Below are positions 12,776 through 23,340 of a stretch of DNA of 64,000 bases, in pieces. The position numbers were made by a program, and so were the translations under genes. The stretch is from Hyperoodon ampullatus. Taxonomy: Eukaryota; Chordata; Mammalia; Artiodactyla; Ziphiidae. The notes under the pieces are model-generated. The model saw only the letters and a program-made list of their open reading frames with translations. It made no database searches and was not told where the DNA came from. The stretch is taken from contig CATKHW010000281.1 of NCBI GenBank assembly GCA_949752795.1, positions 372,001 through 436,000 of the forward strand, read 5' to 3'. Each line of letters begins with the position of its first letter. Positions within the stretch are counted from its first letter, which is position 1.

Positions 12776-12945
12776 GAATAGTAACCAAGGAATAAAAGGA
12801 CAGAGTGCCATTTGCAGGACCGTAGGTGTGTCAAGAGGTAATCACGTGACTTGTAGTAAGTCAGAAAGTAAAATTCACATATCATATCATATCTCTTATA
12901 GGTGTGACCGAAAAATGGATATGAGGGCAGATATTTCCACGCAGA
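12776..12945. other. Unassigned spacer
   Basis: About 170 bp with no gene and no repeat I can name. Confidence 0.5.
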
Positions 12946-13245
12946 AGGGCAATCACAGATTCATTCAACAAACTTATGGTTCACCAATGGAAAGGTGTGA
13001 GGATTGGTTTCATTATGATATTGGGGTTAACAGACATATACAAACACAGGTGACATATATAATCACCAAAGACCTACAGAATACCAAGAGAAGACTACTC
13101 AACATTCTGTCATAAGGTACATGGGAAAAGGATCCCAGGAAGTACAAACATATGTATATGTGTAAAAGAACCACATCTTCTACACCTACAACAAGCCAAA
13201 CATTGTAATCAAATTTGCTGTAATAAAAAATAAAAAATTAAATTA
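12946..13245 (+). mobile_element. Old L1 3'-UTR fragment
   Basis: Keeps the order of landmarks of the cetartiodactyl L1 3' UTR: 'aaacttatggttcaccaa', a 'gggttaacagacatatac' block, 'aacattgtaatcaaa' and an A-rich end ('aataaaaaataaaaaatta'). It is much more diverged than the fragment at 18686, with internal changes, so it is an old insertion. Confidence 0.65.
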
Positions 13246-13640
13246 AAAACACGAACAAGAAGTAGTGAGACACACTTGAGGGGCTTTCTTCTGGCACATT
13301 CCATTCTAAATTCCAATCAAGAACACGACTTCCATTGAGGCTCTGTTGCCCCAGTAACCAGATTTGGTAAGGGAGAACTGCTGCCACCTTGTAGCCGTTT
13401 CACACAACAGCAGCTTTAATCCCAGCGCTAATGGTCAGTTGATATTCAAAATCATTGCAGGCCTGTAAATGACACCTGCCCTGAAAACAAATCCTGGGTT
13501 CATATATTGACCAAAAAATTCAGAGGACGTCCATATTTCAAAAGGACAGTTTCAAAAGGCATATTTTACACACATTAGTGTTCTGCTTCTTTTTCTTTAT
13601 TTCTTTTTTTGTTAAAAAAACGGGAATGGCAAAAGCATCC
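13246..13640. other. Unassigned unique-looking sequence
   Basis: No open frame of note and no repeat I can identify. A pyrimidine-rich run (13585-13610) precedes the L1 fragment. It may contain old transposon remains. Confidence 0.5.
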
Positions 13641-14157
13641 CTTAGAAGGGGCGAAAATATTGGCAAACGAATCAATGGATAAAGGTTTAATCTCCAATAT
13701 ATATAAAGAGCTCATGCAGCTTAATATTAAAAAAACAAACAACCCAATACAAAAATGGGCAGAATATCTAAAGAGACGTTTCTTCAAAGAAGACACAGAG
13801 ATGGCCAAGACGCACATGAAAAGCTGCTCAACATCACTAATTATTAGAGAAATGCAAATCAAAACTACAATGAGGTATCACCTCACACCTGTTAGAATCG
13901 GCATCATCAGAAAATCTACAAACAACAAATTCTTGGGAGGGTGTGGACAACAGCATCCCTCTTCCACTAGTGGTGGAAATGTAAATTTATACAGTCACGA
14001 TGGAGAACAGTATGGGTTTTCCTTAAAAAACCTAGAAATAGAATTACCATATGATCCAGCAATCCCACTTCTGAGCATATACCCAGAGAAAACCATAAAT
14101 CAAAAAGGCACATTCACCACAATGCTCATTTCAGCACTATTTACAATAGTCAGGTAA
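13641..14157 (+). pseudogene. L1 ORF2 C-terminal remnant
   Basis: One open frame carries typical ORF2p C-terminal signatures: '[17 protein letters not shown]', '[19 protein letters not shown]' and '[17 protein letters not shown]', ending at a stop at 14155-14157. The endonuclease and reverse-transcriptase domains are missing because the insertion is 5'-truncated, so it cannot make an active protein. Confidence 0.9.
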
Positions 14158-14580
14158 TGGAAGCAACCTAAATACCCACAGACAGAAGAATGGATAAAGA
14201 TGTGGTACATATATAAAATGGAATATTACTCAGCCTTAAGAATGAATGAAACTGGGTCATTTGTAGAGACGTCGATGGATCTAGAGTCTGTCATACAGAA
14301 TGAAGTCAGAAAGAGAAAAACAAATATTGTATATTAAAGCATATTTGTGGAACCTAGAAAAATGGTACAGATGAACTGGTTTGCAGGGAAGAAATAGAGA
14401 CACAGAGGTAGAGAACACACGTATGGGCACCAAGTGTGGGAAGCCATGGAGTGGTGGTGGTGGGATGAGTTGCGAGATTGGGATTGACCTGTATACATGT
14501 ATATGCTTAAAATAAATAACTGATAATAACCTGCTGTATAAAAAATAAATAATAATAAATTTCAAAATTTTAAAAAATAA
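13641..14580 (+). mobile_element. 5'-truncated L1, ORF2 end and 3' UTR
   Basis: About 0.94 kb of L1: the C-terminal part of ORF2, the region 'tggaatattactcagcc' and 'gatctagagtctgtcatacag', and an A-rich end near 14510-14590. It is collinear with the L1-derived half of the satellite: the block from 'gaaatgcaaatc' near 13850 to 'tggaatattactcagcc' matches satellite 'gcaatgcaaatc' to 'tggaatatccctcagcc'. That makes it the best in-window reference for the satellite's origin. Confidence 0.93.
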
Positions 14581-14904
14581 AATTTAAAAATAAAACAGGA
14601 AATAGTTCTTCCCTTCTCAGAGATGAATTTATATGAATGAATTATTTCCATGCTTATATCTATAAATACATAAAAGAGGAATAATATCTAACTTGAACCA
14701 AAAAAGAAAAAAAATAAAGCCTGATCCCACCAGTTATACAGAGGAAAATCCTATCAGGGCACTTGCTCCAGCGGTAAACAATTCTGAAATTGGTCAGAGG
14801 TGGGGAATCATCTCCCATACAGCCAGCAGCCCACCCCCCAAGCAAGGAGGGTCCTCATTGCAAAGCTGGGGGACCGTGCCAAGGCATCTGTGAGTAAACG
14901 TGAG
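14581..14904. other. Unassigned spacer, AT-rich then mixed
   Basis: AT-rich to about 14720, then ordinary composition. No gene or repeat recognised before the second copy of the 600-bp element begins. Confidence 0.5.
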
Positions 14905-15505
14905 CTGAGCCCCAGTCCTGCTGCAGCTGAACTCTTCCCACCTTTTCCAGGTAAAACACCTGAATATGTACAAGAACTGGCAAGCCTAGAGGAAAGGCTG
15001 TGGAGCCACACCAGCGACAGCACACAGGCCGACTTGGTGCCTGCAGGCCAGTCAGGATGGTCCTGGCCCCAGATGCTCTTCTAGAAGCTTTCCATTTCGC
15101 TGCCTGAGATACCCCTGCTGCCACGGCCCCCACTGCTTTTTTACTTCCTCACCTCTGCCTGGGGTGAAATTCCAGCGGCAAGTATCGGTGACACATCCTC
15201 TTCTTTAGCAGGTGGCAGCCTGGCAACTCCTGAAGAAAGTCCAGCAGAGCCCCACTCACACTGGGCCCGCCACAAAGCCACAGCCCCTCACTCCCTCCCA
15301 CCAGCACAGCCCCGGCACTGCCTACGGTGCAGAGATATGGCATCAGTCACAGCTACAAGGGCTCTCGCTCACTGGAGAGCTGTTTATATTGCCCTCAACC
15401 CAGGCACACCTGTGGAGGGCTGGCAGGCAGTTTCAGGCTACCAAAATCAGCCAATCCTCACCCCTCAGGGGCTCACAGTTGCAGAAAATGAAACTTGCTA
15501 AACGG
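14905..15505. repeat. Unrecognised ~600-bp element, copy B
   Basis: Diverged duplicate of 12184-12775 in the same orientation, about 2.7 kb away. Both start at a 'cccag..' segment followed by 'ggtaaaacacctgaatatg' and end after 'ctcagg' plus a 'gaaaatg' block. Many substitutions and small indels separate them, and no reading frame is kept in both. Function unknown. Confidence 0.6.
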
Positions 15506-15914
15506 GCCAGGCCCTAGGAACAGGTGTGGGCTCTTGAGAGTCAGGATAGACAAGGGGCTGAAGCTGCGGCTTGTTTTCTTATCATTTTATCTGGTCCATG
15601 AGTGGAAAACAACTTCAAGAAGACACTATCCTAATGAGAGGAACCCAGGAGTCAGGGAGAGGAGTGATGGTGGGTGGAGACAGAGGCCTGGTGCCCTGGC
15701 TGCAGTGGAAGTGTCTGGAAGACCAGGCATAAAGAGCCTGCAGAGAGTGATAGCCATGGTCACAGACCTGTCAGAGCTGCTGTTTGTTAGTTCAAGTCCT
15801 GCTCTGAGGTGTTCTGTGTCAGCTGTGAGCGACAGGTGAGCTGGGGGTTCTCTGCAAGGTGGGCTATGTGCACAGTTCCTGTGTGTCCAGCCCTGCTGGG
15901 GTACCTGCCCAGGG
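15506..15914. other. Unassigned sequence between element B and the short tandem repeat
   Basis: About 400 bp. A plus-strand frame (15495-15839) is open but shows no recognisable domain. It could belong to the provirus that follows (leader or gag region), but I see no retroviral motif in it. Confidence 0.4.
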
Positions 15915-16111
15915 GAGCTCCGTATCCTGGGAAGGGCCTGAGTAGGAGAGCCCCATGGGCTGCTGGGTAGCTGCAGAGGTGAGCTCCATACCCTGGGAGG
16001 GACTTGACCACGAGAGCCCCGTGGGCTGTGGGATAGGGGTGCAGCCCAGGTGAGCTCCATATCCTGGGATTGGCCTGACCACGAGAGCCCCATGGGCTGC
16101 TGGAGACCTGG
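15915..16111 (+). repeat. Three-copy tandem repeat, 66-71 bp
   Basis: Units begin with 'gagctcc' at 15915, 15981 and 16052. Each continues 'tatcctggg' or 'taccctggg', then 'cacgagagccc' or 'taggagagccc', then 'tgggctg'. Lengths are 66, 71 and about 60 bp. The copies are diverged, so the duplication is not recent. Confidence 0.85.
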
Positions 16112-16199
16112 TAAAGGATATCAGGACAGTCAGTGAAGCCACCGAGGATATACATCCAGTAGCTCCTATTTCCTACTCCCTGCTGGTCATTCTACCTTC

Positions 16200-16920
16200 C
16201 ACCAGGCCATGGCATTCTGTATTAGACTTCAAAGATGCCTTCTTCTGTATTCCATTCATCTCAGAGTCACAAGAATTTTTGGCTTGTGAGTGGCAGGACA
16301 CAACATGCAACAAAAGCAATAATGCTGGGCCGTCCTGCCCCAATGGTTCAAAAATCCCCACACCATCATTGGGGAAATGTCCCCTAAAGAACTAAAAGTT
16401 CAACCTCTGTAAAAGGGAACCCTCCTTCAATATGCAGATGACATTCTGATCGCCAGGCCTACTAAAGACGCCTCTGAACTACCTAGCCAAGAAAGGATAG
16501 AAGGTGTCCAAGTAAAACGCTCAAATATCCCAGGCTAAGGTGACATGCCTGGGCTTCATTCTCACAGATATTCGGAGAAACGCATCCCAGGATAGGGAAG
16601 AAGCCATTTGCAGCCTTACCTCTTCTAAAACTAGAAGACAGCTTAGGGGTTCCTGGGGAGGCCAAGGTTTTCTGCATCTGGATCCCTAACTACAGTCTAA
16701 TAGCTGGGCCTCTACATGAAACACTGACACGAAAAGATGATGATCCTTTTGAATAGAATCCAGAAGCAGCCTTTCAAGAATGGAAAGAGCAGTCAATACA
16801 GACCCTTGCCCAGGAACTCCCTAATTTAGCTAAACCCTTTGACCTTTACATACCCGGTCAAAGGTTAATCGCCCTTGGAGCCTTAGTGCAAAAACTGGGA
16901 CCACTTGAAATGGAGCAACA
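16200..16920 (+). pseudogene. ERV pol remnant: reverse transcriptase
   Basis: The fingers/palm motif 'VLDFKDAFFCIP' is at 16219-16254. The catalytic box is readable as QYADDILI at 16428-16451 (YxDD with A as x). Downstream comes a 'CLGFILTD' block, then a 'TRRQL' block near 16630, then a connection-like stretch ending at about 16920. Stops and at least one frame change separate the blocks. These signatures point to the gammaretrovirus-like class. Confidence 0.8.
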
Positions 16921-16989
16921 CAAGAATGCCCTTCAGGTATGATAAACTATGGTCACCAAGGGCTTTGCCCACCGACTCATCAGGCCAGG

Positions 16990-17140
16990 ATACTGGGGTA
17001 TCTAAAAAGCTGGAAATCAGCAGCCCGCAAGGCCAGCTCCCTCCTAAGGGAAAAGGACCCCACGTGGTGATCCTAACCACCCATCATGCCCTGAAGTTGC
17101 AGGGGTCGCTCTGTGGACACACTGACCTCGAGTGAGGAGG
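16990..17140 (+). pseudogene. ERV pol remnant: integrase C-terminal end
   Basis: A 'GPHVVILTTHHALKLQG' stretch (near 17050-17105) resembles the 'GPY-V-LTTPTALKV-G' end of gammaretroviral integrases. It follows the RT fragment after only about 100 bp, so RNase H and the integrase core have been lost by deletion. Confidence 0.65.
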
Positions 17141-17299
17141 CCCTCCAACTCCAACCTCCAGAGAGATAAACGGGGGCAACGGGCCCACAAGATGACTCGT
17201 GTGGCCATCACTTGACCTGGAGTTTCTCTCAGAAAACGACAAGACTGTGCCCCAAAAGAGCAGACTACTGCTTGCAGGACTTACTGCACCCAGAGGGGA

Positions 17300-17540
17300 G
17301 CTAATAAGCTTGGCGGGGGAAACGTATATCACACTTTCACCATAGAAAACCCTACAGACACCGTGGTGATGGTGGCCAATATGACCGGCTGGACTGCTGG
17401 CTACTTCTAAAGGCCGTTGACTCAGTGGACGTCATAGTCCTGGATCACCACTGACCCTGGACTGTCTGGGAGTTGTGCGGGCAGGGCTCTGACACATGGT
17501 GCTGTTTGTACATTAATTCAGGGACCTAATTAAAGAAAGC
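17300..17540 (+). pseudogene. ERV env remnant: transmembrane region
   Basis: A cysteine-rich stretch reading 'WCCLYINSGT' ends at a stop near 17529. It resembles the C-X6-CC disulphide motif of gammaretrovirus-type transmembrane envelope proteins, though the spacing here is seven residues. Upstream stops break the frame. There is no intact signal peptide, fusion peptide or anchor, so it is a relic. Confidence 0.5.
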
Positions 17541-17944
17541 ACAGACTACTGGTCAGAGCATCTAGTCTGGCAAAAACTGTCAGCCTAAGGTCGCCGAACA
17601 TATGTGGGGTGGGGTGAAACCTGCCACCACAGCATCTCTGCGCCTCTCTTTCCTGGACCCTTAAAGGTCATTAGAATCTGTAACACTTCCAATGCTGTTG
17701 CTCAGACGGACGAGAAGTGAGGCAGGAGGACTTGGGACAATCAACCTCACCAGGAGGCTGGTGGGGAGACGTTTTGCCCTTCCCCCCATGTATCAGGGCT
17801 CCCACCACAGCATGAAGCAGTTACAAAAGAGGGGTCTGCACCCTCAACACCCCAAGAATAAGGAACGGAACAGAAAGCAGAGGAGGTGTTCGTCTCCGGC
17901 AACGTTCATTAAAAATTCCTGGGAGATAAAAAGAGAATCTGGGC

Positions 17945-17955
17945 AATAAAATAAA
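17945..17955 (+). promoter_or_regulatory. Possible polyadenylation signals of the ERV 3' end
   Basis: 'aataaaataaag' follows the env remnant by about 0.4 kb and is followed by a T/G-rich stretch ('ttttgcctttgtgctttg'), as at retroviral R/U5 borders. Suggestive only. Confidence 0.35.
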
Positions 17956-17960
17956 GTCTA

Positions 17961-18229
17961 ACCTGTTTTGCCTTTGTGCTTTGTCTAATTTCACGTGCTC
18001 CTAGGGTTCCGCATGCAGAGGTCCCACACCCGGCACTTCAGACCCGATTTCCTAGTGCAGAATGGCTGGGTCGACACCTCAGCTAGCGGGGTCCCATGCA
18101 GACTCCGCGGCATAGAGCCTGAGCTGCAGCCAACCCAGCCCTCGAGAGCTCCATCCCCTCCCTCCCACTGACGCTGCCGGGGTCCCTACACAGCAGCCCA
18201 GCCCACAGCCCATGGGGGAGTGCACACTC
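17961..18229. other. Unassigned GC-rich sequence, perhaps LTR-derived
   Basis: Follows the possible polyadenylation signal and could be the end of a 3' LTR. I see no LTR terminus or matching 5' copy. No gene recognised. Confidence 0.35.
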
Positions 18230-18660
18230 TCACCTCTCCATTCTGTTTTCAAAATAATGTTTCCTTTGCTTCTGAACCAAACTCAGTCTTGATCTGTTGG
18301 CTCCAATGACACTGGGCACGGGGACTCCTGTTGGGGTCCACTCTGGAGGATCAGTAACAGAAATTGAGAACATTGTAACTTCAATGAACAGATGTGTGAG
18401 CCAAACTGTAGTTAACATAGAGCAGTGTATAATGCTCGGGTAAAATAAGATGTTTCTAAGACTTACATTTGATATTTCCATCACTTTCCTATAAGCAAGT
18501 TCAGTGAAGACGTCTGTCTTATTTGTCAGGTCAACATTAGAGAAATGAAGTGATTTATTTCCATGGATGTACATCGAATACTCTTGGCTGAAGCTTCAAT
18601 CTTGTTTTGAATGCTTTTCCATTGAAAATGATACCTCTCTTTCAGCTCCCCCATTTCTGA
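18230..18660 (-). other. Possible exon-like remnant, minus strand, unrecognised
   Basis: The minus strand has a 114-codon open frame (18574-18230). In a second frame just upstream is a helical-looking stretch 'ELKERYHFQWKSIQNKIEA'. Two donor-like sites are seen on the minus strand: 'aat/gtaagt' near 18470 and 'gag/gtgaga' near 18233. This could be a piece of an old gene, but I recognise no family and the frames do not join. It may be chance. Confidence 0.2.
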
Positions 18661-18685
18661 GAAGTATAAAATCTTATAATTTATT

Positions 18686-18858
18686 ATTACCAAAGGGGAA
18701 AGGTAGGAGAAGGGATAAATTAACAGTTTGGGATTAACACATACACACTGCTATGTATAAAATAGATCATCAACAAGGAACTACTGTATAGCACAGGGAA
18801 CTACACTGAATATTTTGCAATAACCTATAAGGGGAAATAATCTGAAAAAGAATAGATA
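18686..18858 (+). mobile_element. L1 3'-UTR fragment, relatively young
   Basis: Close to the cetartiodactyl L1 3' UTR: 'accaaaggggaaaggtagg', 'tttgggattaacacatacac', 'aaaatagatcatcaacaagg', 'actgtatagcacagggaac' and 'aataacctataagggg'. Both ends are cut. It is useful for aligning the 3' UTR part of the satellite. Confidence 0.88.
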
Positions 18859-19094
18859 TTTTTATTGACATCATCTATCAATGACAGATAAAATGTAACC
18901 TAAGCAAGGCCGATGGTGAGCGCTTCTGACCCTGAAGATTTCAGTCATCTAAAGTTTGGGCTCTGCCTATTTCCCAAGGCCCTTAAAGGACATACGTGTA
19001 GCCGTAGCTTAAAAATTCCCCAGTTTGGGGTTCGGGGAGGCACTGATTTGGAAAAATCCCTGGTGTTCTCCTTACATGCACGGGACCCTTCCTA
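18859..19094. other. Unassigned junction sequence before the diverged satellite
   Basis: About 235 bp. It may already be satellite in which homology has faded: 'aaaatccctgg' and 'cgggacccttcctac' loosely resemble the monomer's 'caaatgcctgg' and 'tgggtccc'. I cannot draw the border. Confidence 0.4.
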
Positions 19095-19657
19095 CAGCTA
19101 AAACATGCCTGTCACACCTAGAGGATGGTACACCGTTTGATGGGAAAGAGTTTGGAAAAGGAACCTCATATCCTCATCGCCTGGTGCTCGGGTTCAACCC
19201 TCCAGCATCTTTCCTAACAATCTCCTCACTTGGGGATATCAGCACCGTCAACATCCTGTTGCACACAGTTTGGAATTTGTCCAGAGGATGAAGCGGAAGG
19301 ATGAGAAAAATTTAGAGACAAGTCTTAGGTGTTCGGACAGGCACATGCCACTCTAATTTCCAATCCAGAAGACAAATTCATCAAAGGCTAGAATTGCCCA
19401 CGGAAACAGAATAGGGCTAGAGGAAATCCCGCTGTTTTGTGTCCAGTTTCCAAAAACACAAGTTGAAAAATGGAACTCAGGGGCACTAAAATTCATGAAA
19501 CTGCAGAGTTGAAAATATCTATCGTCGAAAAATGTCTTGAGGTAAGTCACAGAAAAGGACTTGTAAGCAAGGGAGAGTGGCAGGAAACAGATTTGAAGAG
19601 GTAGAAAGGACTCCACATTAAAGCACAAGAAAAGGGGCTGAACATCGCCAATGATGC
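19095..19657 (+). repeat. Diverged satellite monomer D0, partial
   Basis: Only the non-L1 half is recognisable. It follows the usual order: 'tacagctaaaacatgcctg', 'ctggtgctcgggtt', 'gtccagaggatgaa', 'ggacaggcacatgccact', then the approach to the palindrome. Confidence 0.8.
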
Positions 19658-21408
19658 AGTTGGCCAAAAAGGGTGTATGCATTTTTTCTGAATATATTCA
19701 AGTAAAGGCCATACACACTTCTTATCCAACCAAACAGGTGGGCACTGGAAATCAATATCACAAAATGTATCACTTCACATCAGTCAGAAGGGCCATCCAC
19801 ATAAAGTGTAAACACCAGAAATGCAGGACAGGGCGAGGAAAAAAGGGAGCCCTGTGAGGCTGATAGTGGAAATGTAATTTGCCAACGGCCACTCTGGAGA
19901 AGTGTATTGTGTTTGCTAAAACATCTAAAAAATGAGCTACAGAGCATAGGGCACTTGCACTCATGGGCGTGTACCTTGGGAAAAACAAAAATCGACAGAA
20001 AACAGGCAACCGAACGTTTACCACCTCTCTGTTAAAAAGGGCCTCAACTTGGATATAACCTAAATGTCCCTGGAAGGATAAAATGGATAAAAGAGATGGG
20101 GTACTTATGTAGAGTGGAATATTACTCATCCAGAAATCAATGAAATAAGGCCAGTTGTAACAACTCTGGAGGAGTTACATACGATCATTCTAAGTGACAT
20201 ATGTCAGAAAGAAAAAGACACATATCATAAGATGTCACTTAAAGGTGGAATCAAAAATGGCTACACATGAAATAAATTACAAAACAGTAACATAGTCAAA
20301 TATGTAGAAAATAGACATAAGGCTGCTAAATGGGAAAGGTGGGGAATGGTGAGGTATTATCCAGGAGGTTGAAATTAGCAAAGATACCATTCCAAGTACC
20401 AAATTGAATAACTGACAAGGCCTACACGGTACCTCAAAGAACTGCACTCAGCCCACTCAAGTCACTGGAAAATAATACATATGACTGGTAAGCATCTGAA
20501 AAAGAAGTTATTGTTGTCTCACAGTACATGAATCAAGTGGATGTACAGCAGCAAAAAACAGAGCTTTGAAAATCAGCTGTAACCAATATAAAAATAAATT
20601 TAAAACTATTTATAAAAAGAGTGAGACAGACAAAAATTCTTACAACTTTTGTTGAAGGGCTACGATGTAACATGGATTGAACACATGTAGACCCACAGCA
20701 GGATGATTATATAAGGCTGGAAGCTATGCACGCTAAGAGATGTTAGAGAGGCTGGGTGAGGAAATGCAGACCTTTTAAAGTAATACTGCCTGGTACCCAT
20801 TCCATGGGTCCCAAATCTGCAGGTTCAAGGGAATCTTCTGACAGCGAAAACATGCCCGGGAAACCGAGATGAATGTACACCGTGTGCTCAGGAAAGGTGT
20901 CTAAAATGCACCTCATTTTTGATCTCCTGGTGCTGGGGTTCGCCATTCCAGCCACATTACGAACAATCTCCCCACTTGGAGAATCAGCACCTTTAACCTC
21001 CTGTTTCACACAGTTTGCAATTTGTGCAGAGGATAAATGGGAAGAGGGGGAACCAATGAGAGATTAGCTGTAGGACTTTTGACAGGCACATGTCACTCTA
21101 ATTTCCCATTAGGAAGAAGAATTAACCAAAGGCTCAGCCTGCCTCCCCAGAACCAGAATAGGGCCAGAAGTAATCCAATGGTTTGGCTGCCAGCTCACAA
21201 AAAAAGCGAGTTGCAAAATGGAGCTCAGGAGCAGACAATTCAAAGACCTGCAATGATATAAATGATAACCAACGTCCAAAAATATATTCAGGTAAGGTAA
21301 CGAAGAGGATCTGAATGAGAGGCAGAATTGCAGGAAACAGATTTCAAAAGGTAGATTGTACTCACATTTAAAGCATATGAAAAGCAGCAGAATTTCTAAA
21401 ATGATGCG
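19658..21408 (+). repeat. Diverged satellite monomer D1 (1,751 bp)
   Basis: The most L1-like copy in its first half. Its palindrome (19658-19731) is badly eroded: the left arm is recognisable and the right arm reads 'cttatccaacc' at its end. Keeps the CCAAT-containing 'aaccaatgagagat' block of the non-L1 half. Confidence 0.88.
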
Positions 21409-23168
21409 GTTGGGCAAAAGGGTGTATGCGTTTTTTTCGTGAATATCTTCAGGAAAAAAACACATGCAGAGTTTTTGGCCAACCAAGCAAGAGGGAAATG
21501 CAAATCCGCACAACAAAGAAGTCTCAAGTTCCACTGCTCAGAAAGGCCATCCAAAAAGTGTGTACAAACCAGAAATGCAGGAGAGGCCATGGAAAACAGG
21601 GAGCCTAGTCACGCTGATGGGTGGGGTATAAATATCCAAGAGCCACTCTGAAGAAGTGTATGCTGTTTTTAAAACATCTAAAATACAAAGCCCCGGAGCA
21701 AGGGGACTTCAACTCATGGACATATAACTTGGGAAGACTAAATGTCAATAAGACACAGGCACCCCAAAGTTTAGGGCTGCTCTGCATACAAGAACCTCAA
21801 CTTTGGTACACCTAAAATATCCCAGGAAAAAGAGAAATGCATAAAGAACTTGTGGTAATTTTGTACAACGGAATATCACTCAGACGTGAAATCAATGTAT
21901 ATAAGGCCAGTAGCAGCATAATGAGTGGATTTAGGTATAATGATTTTAAGGGAAATTAGTCACACAGAAAAAGAATCTTATCATAAGATATCACTTATAG
22001 AGGGAATGTCAATATCACAACACATGAACTGAATTAGGAAAGAGAACAGAGTCTCACATTTAGCAAAAATCTCTTATGCCTGCTTCAGGGGAAAGGAGAG
22101 GTGGGGTGATGGATAAAACCAGAGTTTGATATTAGCACAGGTACCATTCCATAAACCAAATACAGAATAGACAAGACCTACACCTTCCTCAGTGAACGGG
22201 ACTCAACACCCCTATGCCCCACAGAGGAATATATCTGACTACTAAGAATCTTAAAACCTATGTATTGATATGTCTCCGTAAGGGAATCAATTGTGTCTAG
22301 ACTGGCATAAACACGTCAGTGAAAATCAGCTCAACCCCATTATAAAAATGAATTTCAAAAAAACCCCCCAAAACAGCGAAATTCTTACACAATTCCTTCA
22401 GGGGTTCTGATGAAACCTGGAATGACCCTATCTGCAAAGACAGCTGGATGAGACATAAGGCTGGACACTTGGGACTGAGAGGACTGGTGAGATTGGGAGA
22501 GAAAATGCAGACCTTTTAAAGTAGTAATGCATGCCACCATTCCATGTGTCCCAAATCTCCAGGTAGAAGGGAATATCACTACAATTATAACATGTATGGG
22601 AAACCTACAAAATGGACACCCTGTGATGGCGAAAGGTTTCTAAAACTCTCCTAATTTTTCCTCTCCTTGTGCTCCACTTTGGCATTCCAACTGCTTTACT
22701 ATCAATCTCCCAACTTAGGAGAGTCAGCCCCTATAACCTCCTGGTTCGCACAGTTTGCTAATTGTGCAGAGGATGAAAGGGAAGAGGGAGAACCAATCAG
22801 AGAGTAGATGTAGACATTTGGACGGGCACATGTCACTCTAATTTCCCGGCAGGAAGAAGAATTAACCAAAGCCTCAGCCACCCACAGGGAACCAATATAG
22901 CGACCCCTGGAACCAGTATAGGTCCTGAAGCAAAATTGTGGATTTGCGGCCAGCTCACAAAGATGGGATTTGAAAATTGGAGCTCAGGGGCACAGCAATT
23001 CACAAACCTGCAGACTTATAAAGGATTACTCTCTTCCAAAAATCTGTTGAGGGAAGGCAATGAAGCGGCCTTGCAAATGAGGCAGAATTGCACAAAACAT
23101 ATTTCAAGAGGTAAATTGGAACCACTTTTAAAGCACAGGAAAAGCATCCCAACTTGGACAGAGATGCA
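21409..23168 (+). repeat. Diverged satellite monomer D2 (1,760 bp)
   Basis: The palindrome (21409-21482) is imperfect. Extra length comes partly from a ~20-bp local duplication near 22888-22925 (two 'ggaacca.tata' copies separated by 'gcgacccct'). Confidence 0.88.
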
Positions 23169-23340
23169 CTTGGCCAAAAAGGGCATATGCCTTTTCTCCT
23201 GAATATATTCAGAAGAAAACGCATACACCCTTTTTGGCCAATCAAGCAAGCGCGCAATACAAATCCACACTACAAAGAATTGTCACTTACCACCAGTCAA
23301 AAGGGACATCCGAATATCTGTATAAACCAGAAAGGCAAGA
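23169..23340 (+). repeat. Diverged satellite monomer D3, 5' part
   Basis: Contains the palindrome (23169-23242, left arm with 'tatgcctttt') and about 100 bp of the L1 part, ending at 'accagaaaggcaaga'. Here the minisatellite starts. The monomer resumes at 38312, with about 400 bp of its usual sequence missing between the two. Confidence 0.88.

Larger units (their letters stand above)
16140..17960 (+). mobile_element. Degraded class I (gammaretrovirus-like) endogenous retrovirus
   Basis: Remnants lie in retroviral order on the plus strand: reverse transcriptase (about 16200-16920), the integrase C-terminal end (about 16990-17140), the transmembrane-envelope region (about 17300-17540) and possible polyadenylation signals near 17945. 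No gag, protease or clear 5' LTR is visible. The RNase H domain, most of integrase and surface envelope are deleted. Frames are broken by many stops and shifts, so it is inactive. I could not delimit LTRs. Confidence 0.75.
19095..23340 (+). repeat. Diverged satellite block, left of the minisatellite
   Basis: Same monomer structure and orientation as the main arrays but with many more substitutions and indels and spacings of 1,751 and 1,760 bp. These copies have escaped homogenisation. The copy at 19658-21408 preserves L1 3' landmarks best ('tggaatattactcatcc', 'aatcagctgtaaccaatat', 'aataaatttaaaa'), so it is nearer the L1 ancestor. The block ends abruptly at 23340. Confidence 0.9.

Noticed and set aside
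13641..14157. A functional reverse-transcriptase gene
   Set aside because: Only the C-terminal end of L1 ORF2 is present; the catalytic domains are absent because of 5' truncation.
22590..22830. A promoter based on the CCAAT in 'aaccaat' blocks of the monomers
   Set aside because: A single CCAAT without a supporting TATA, initiator or CpG context is common by chance, and nothing else suggests a start site.
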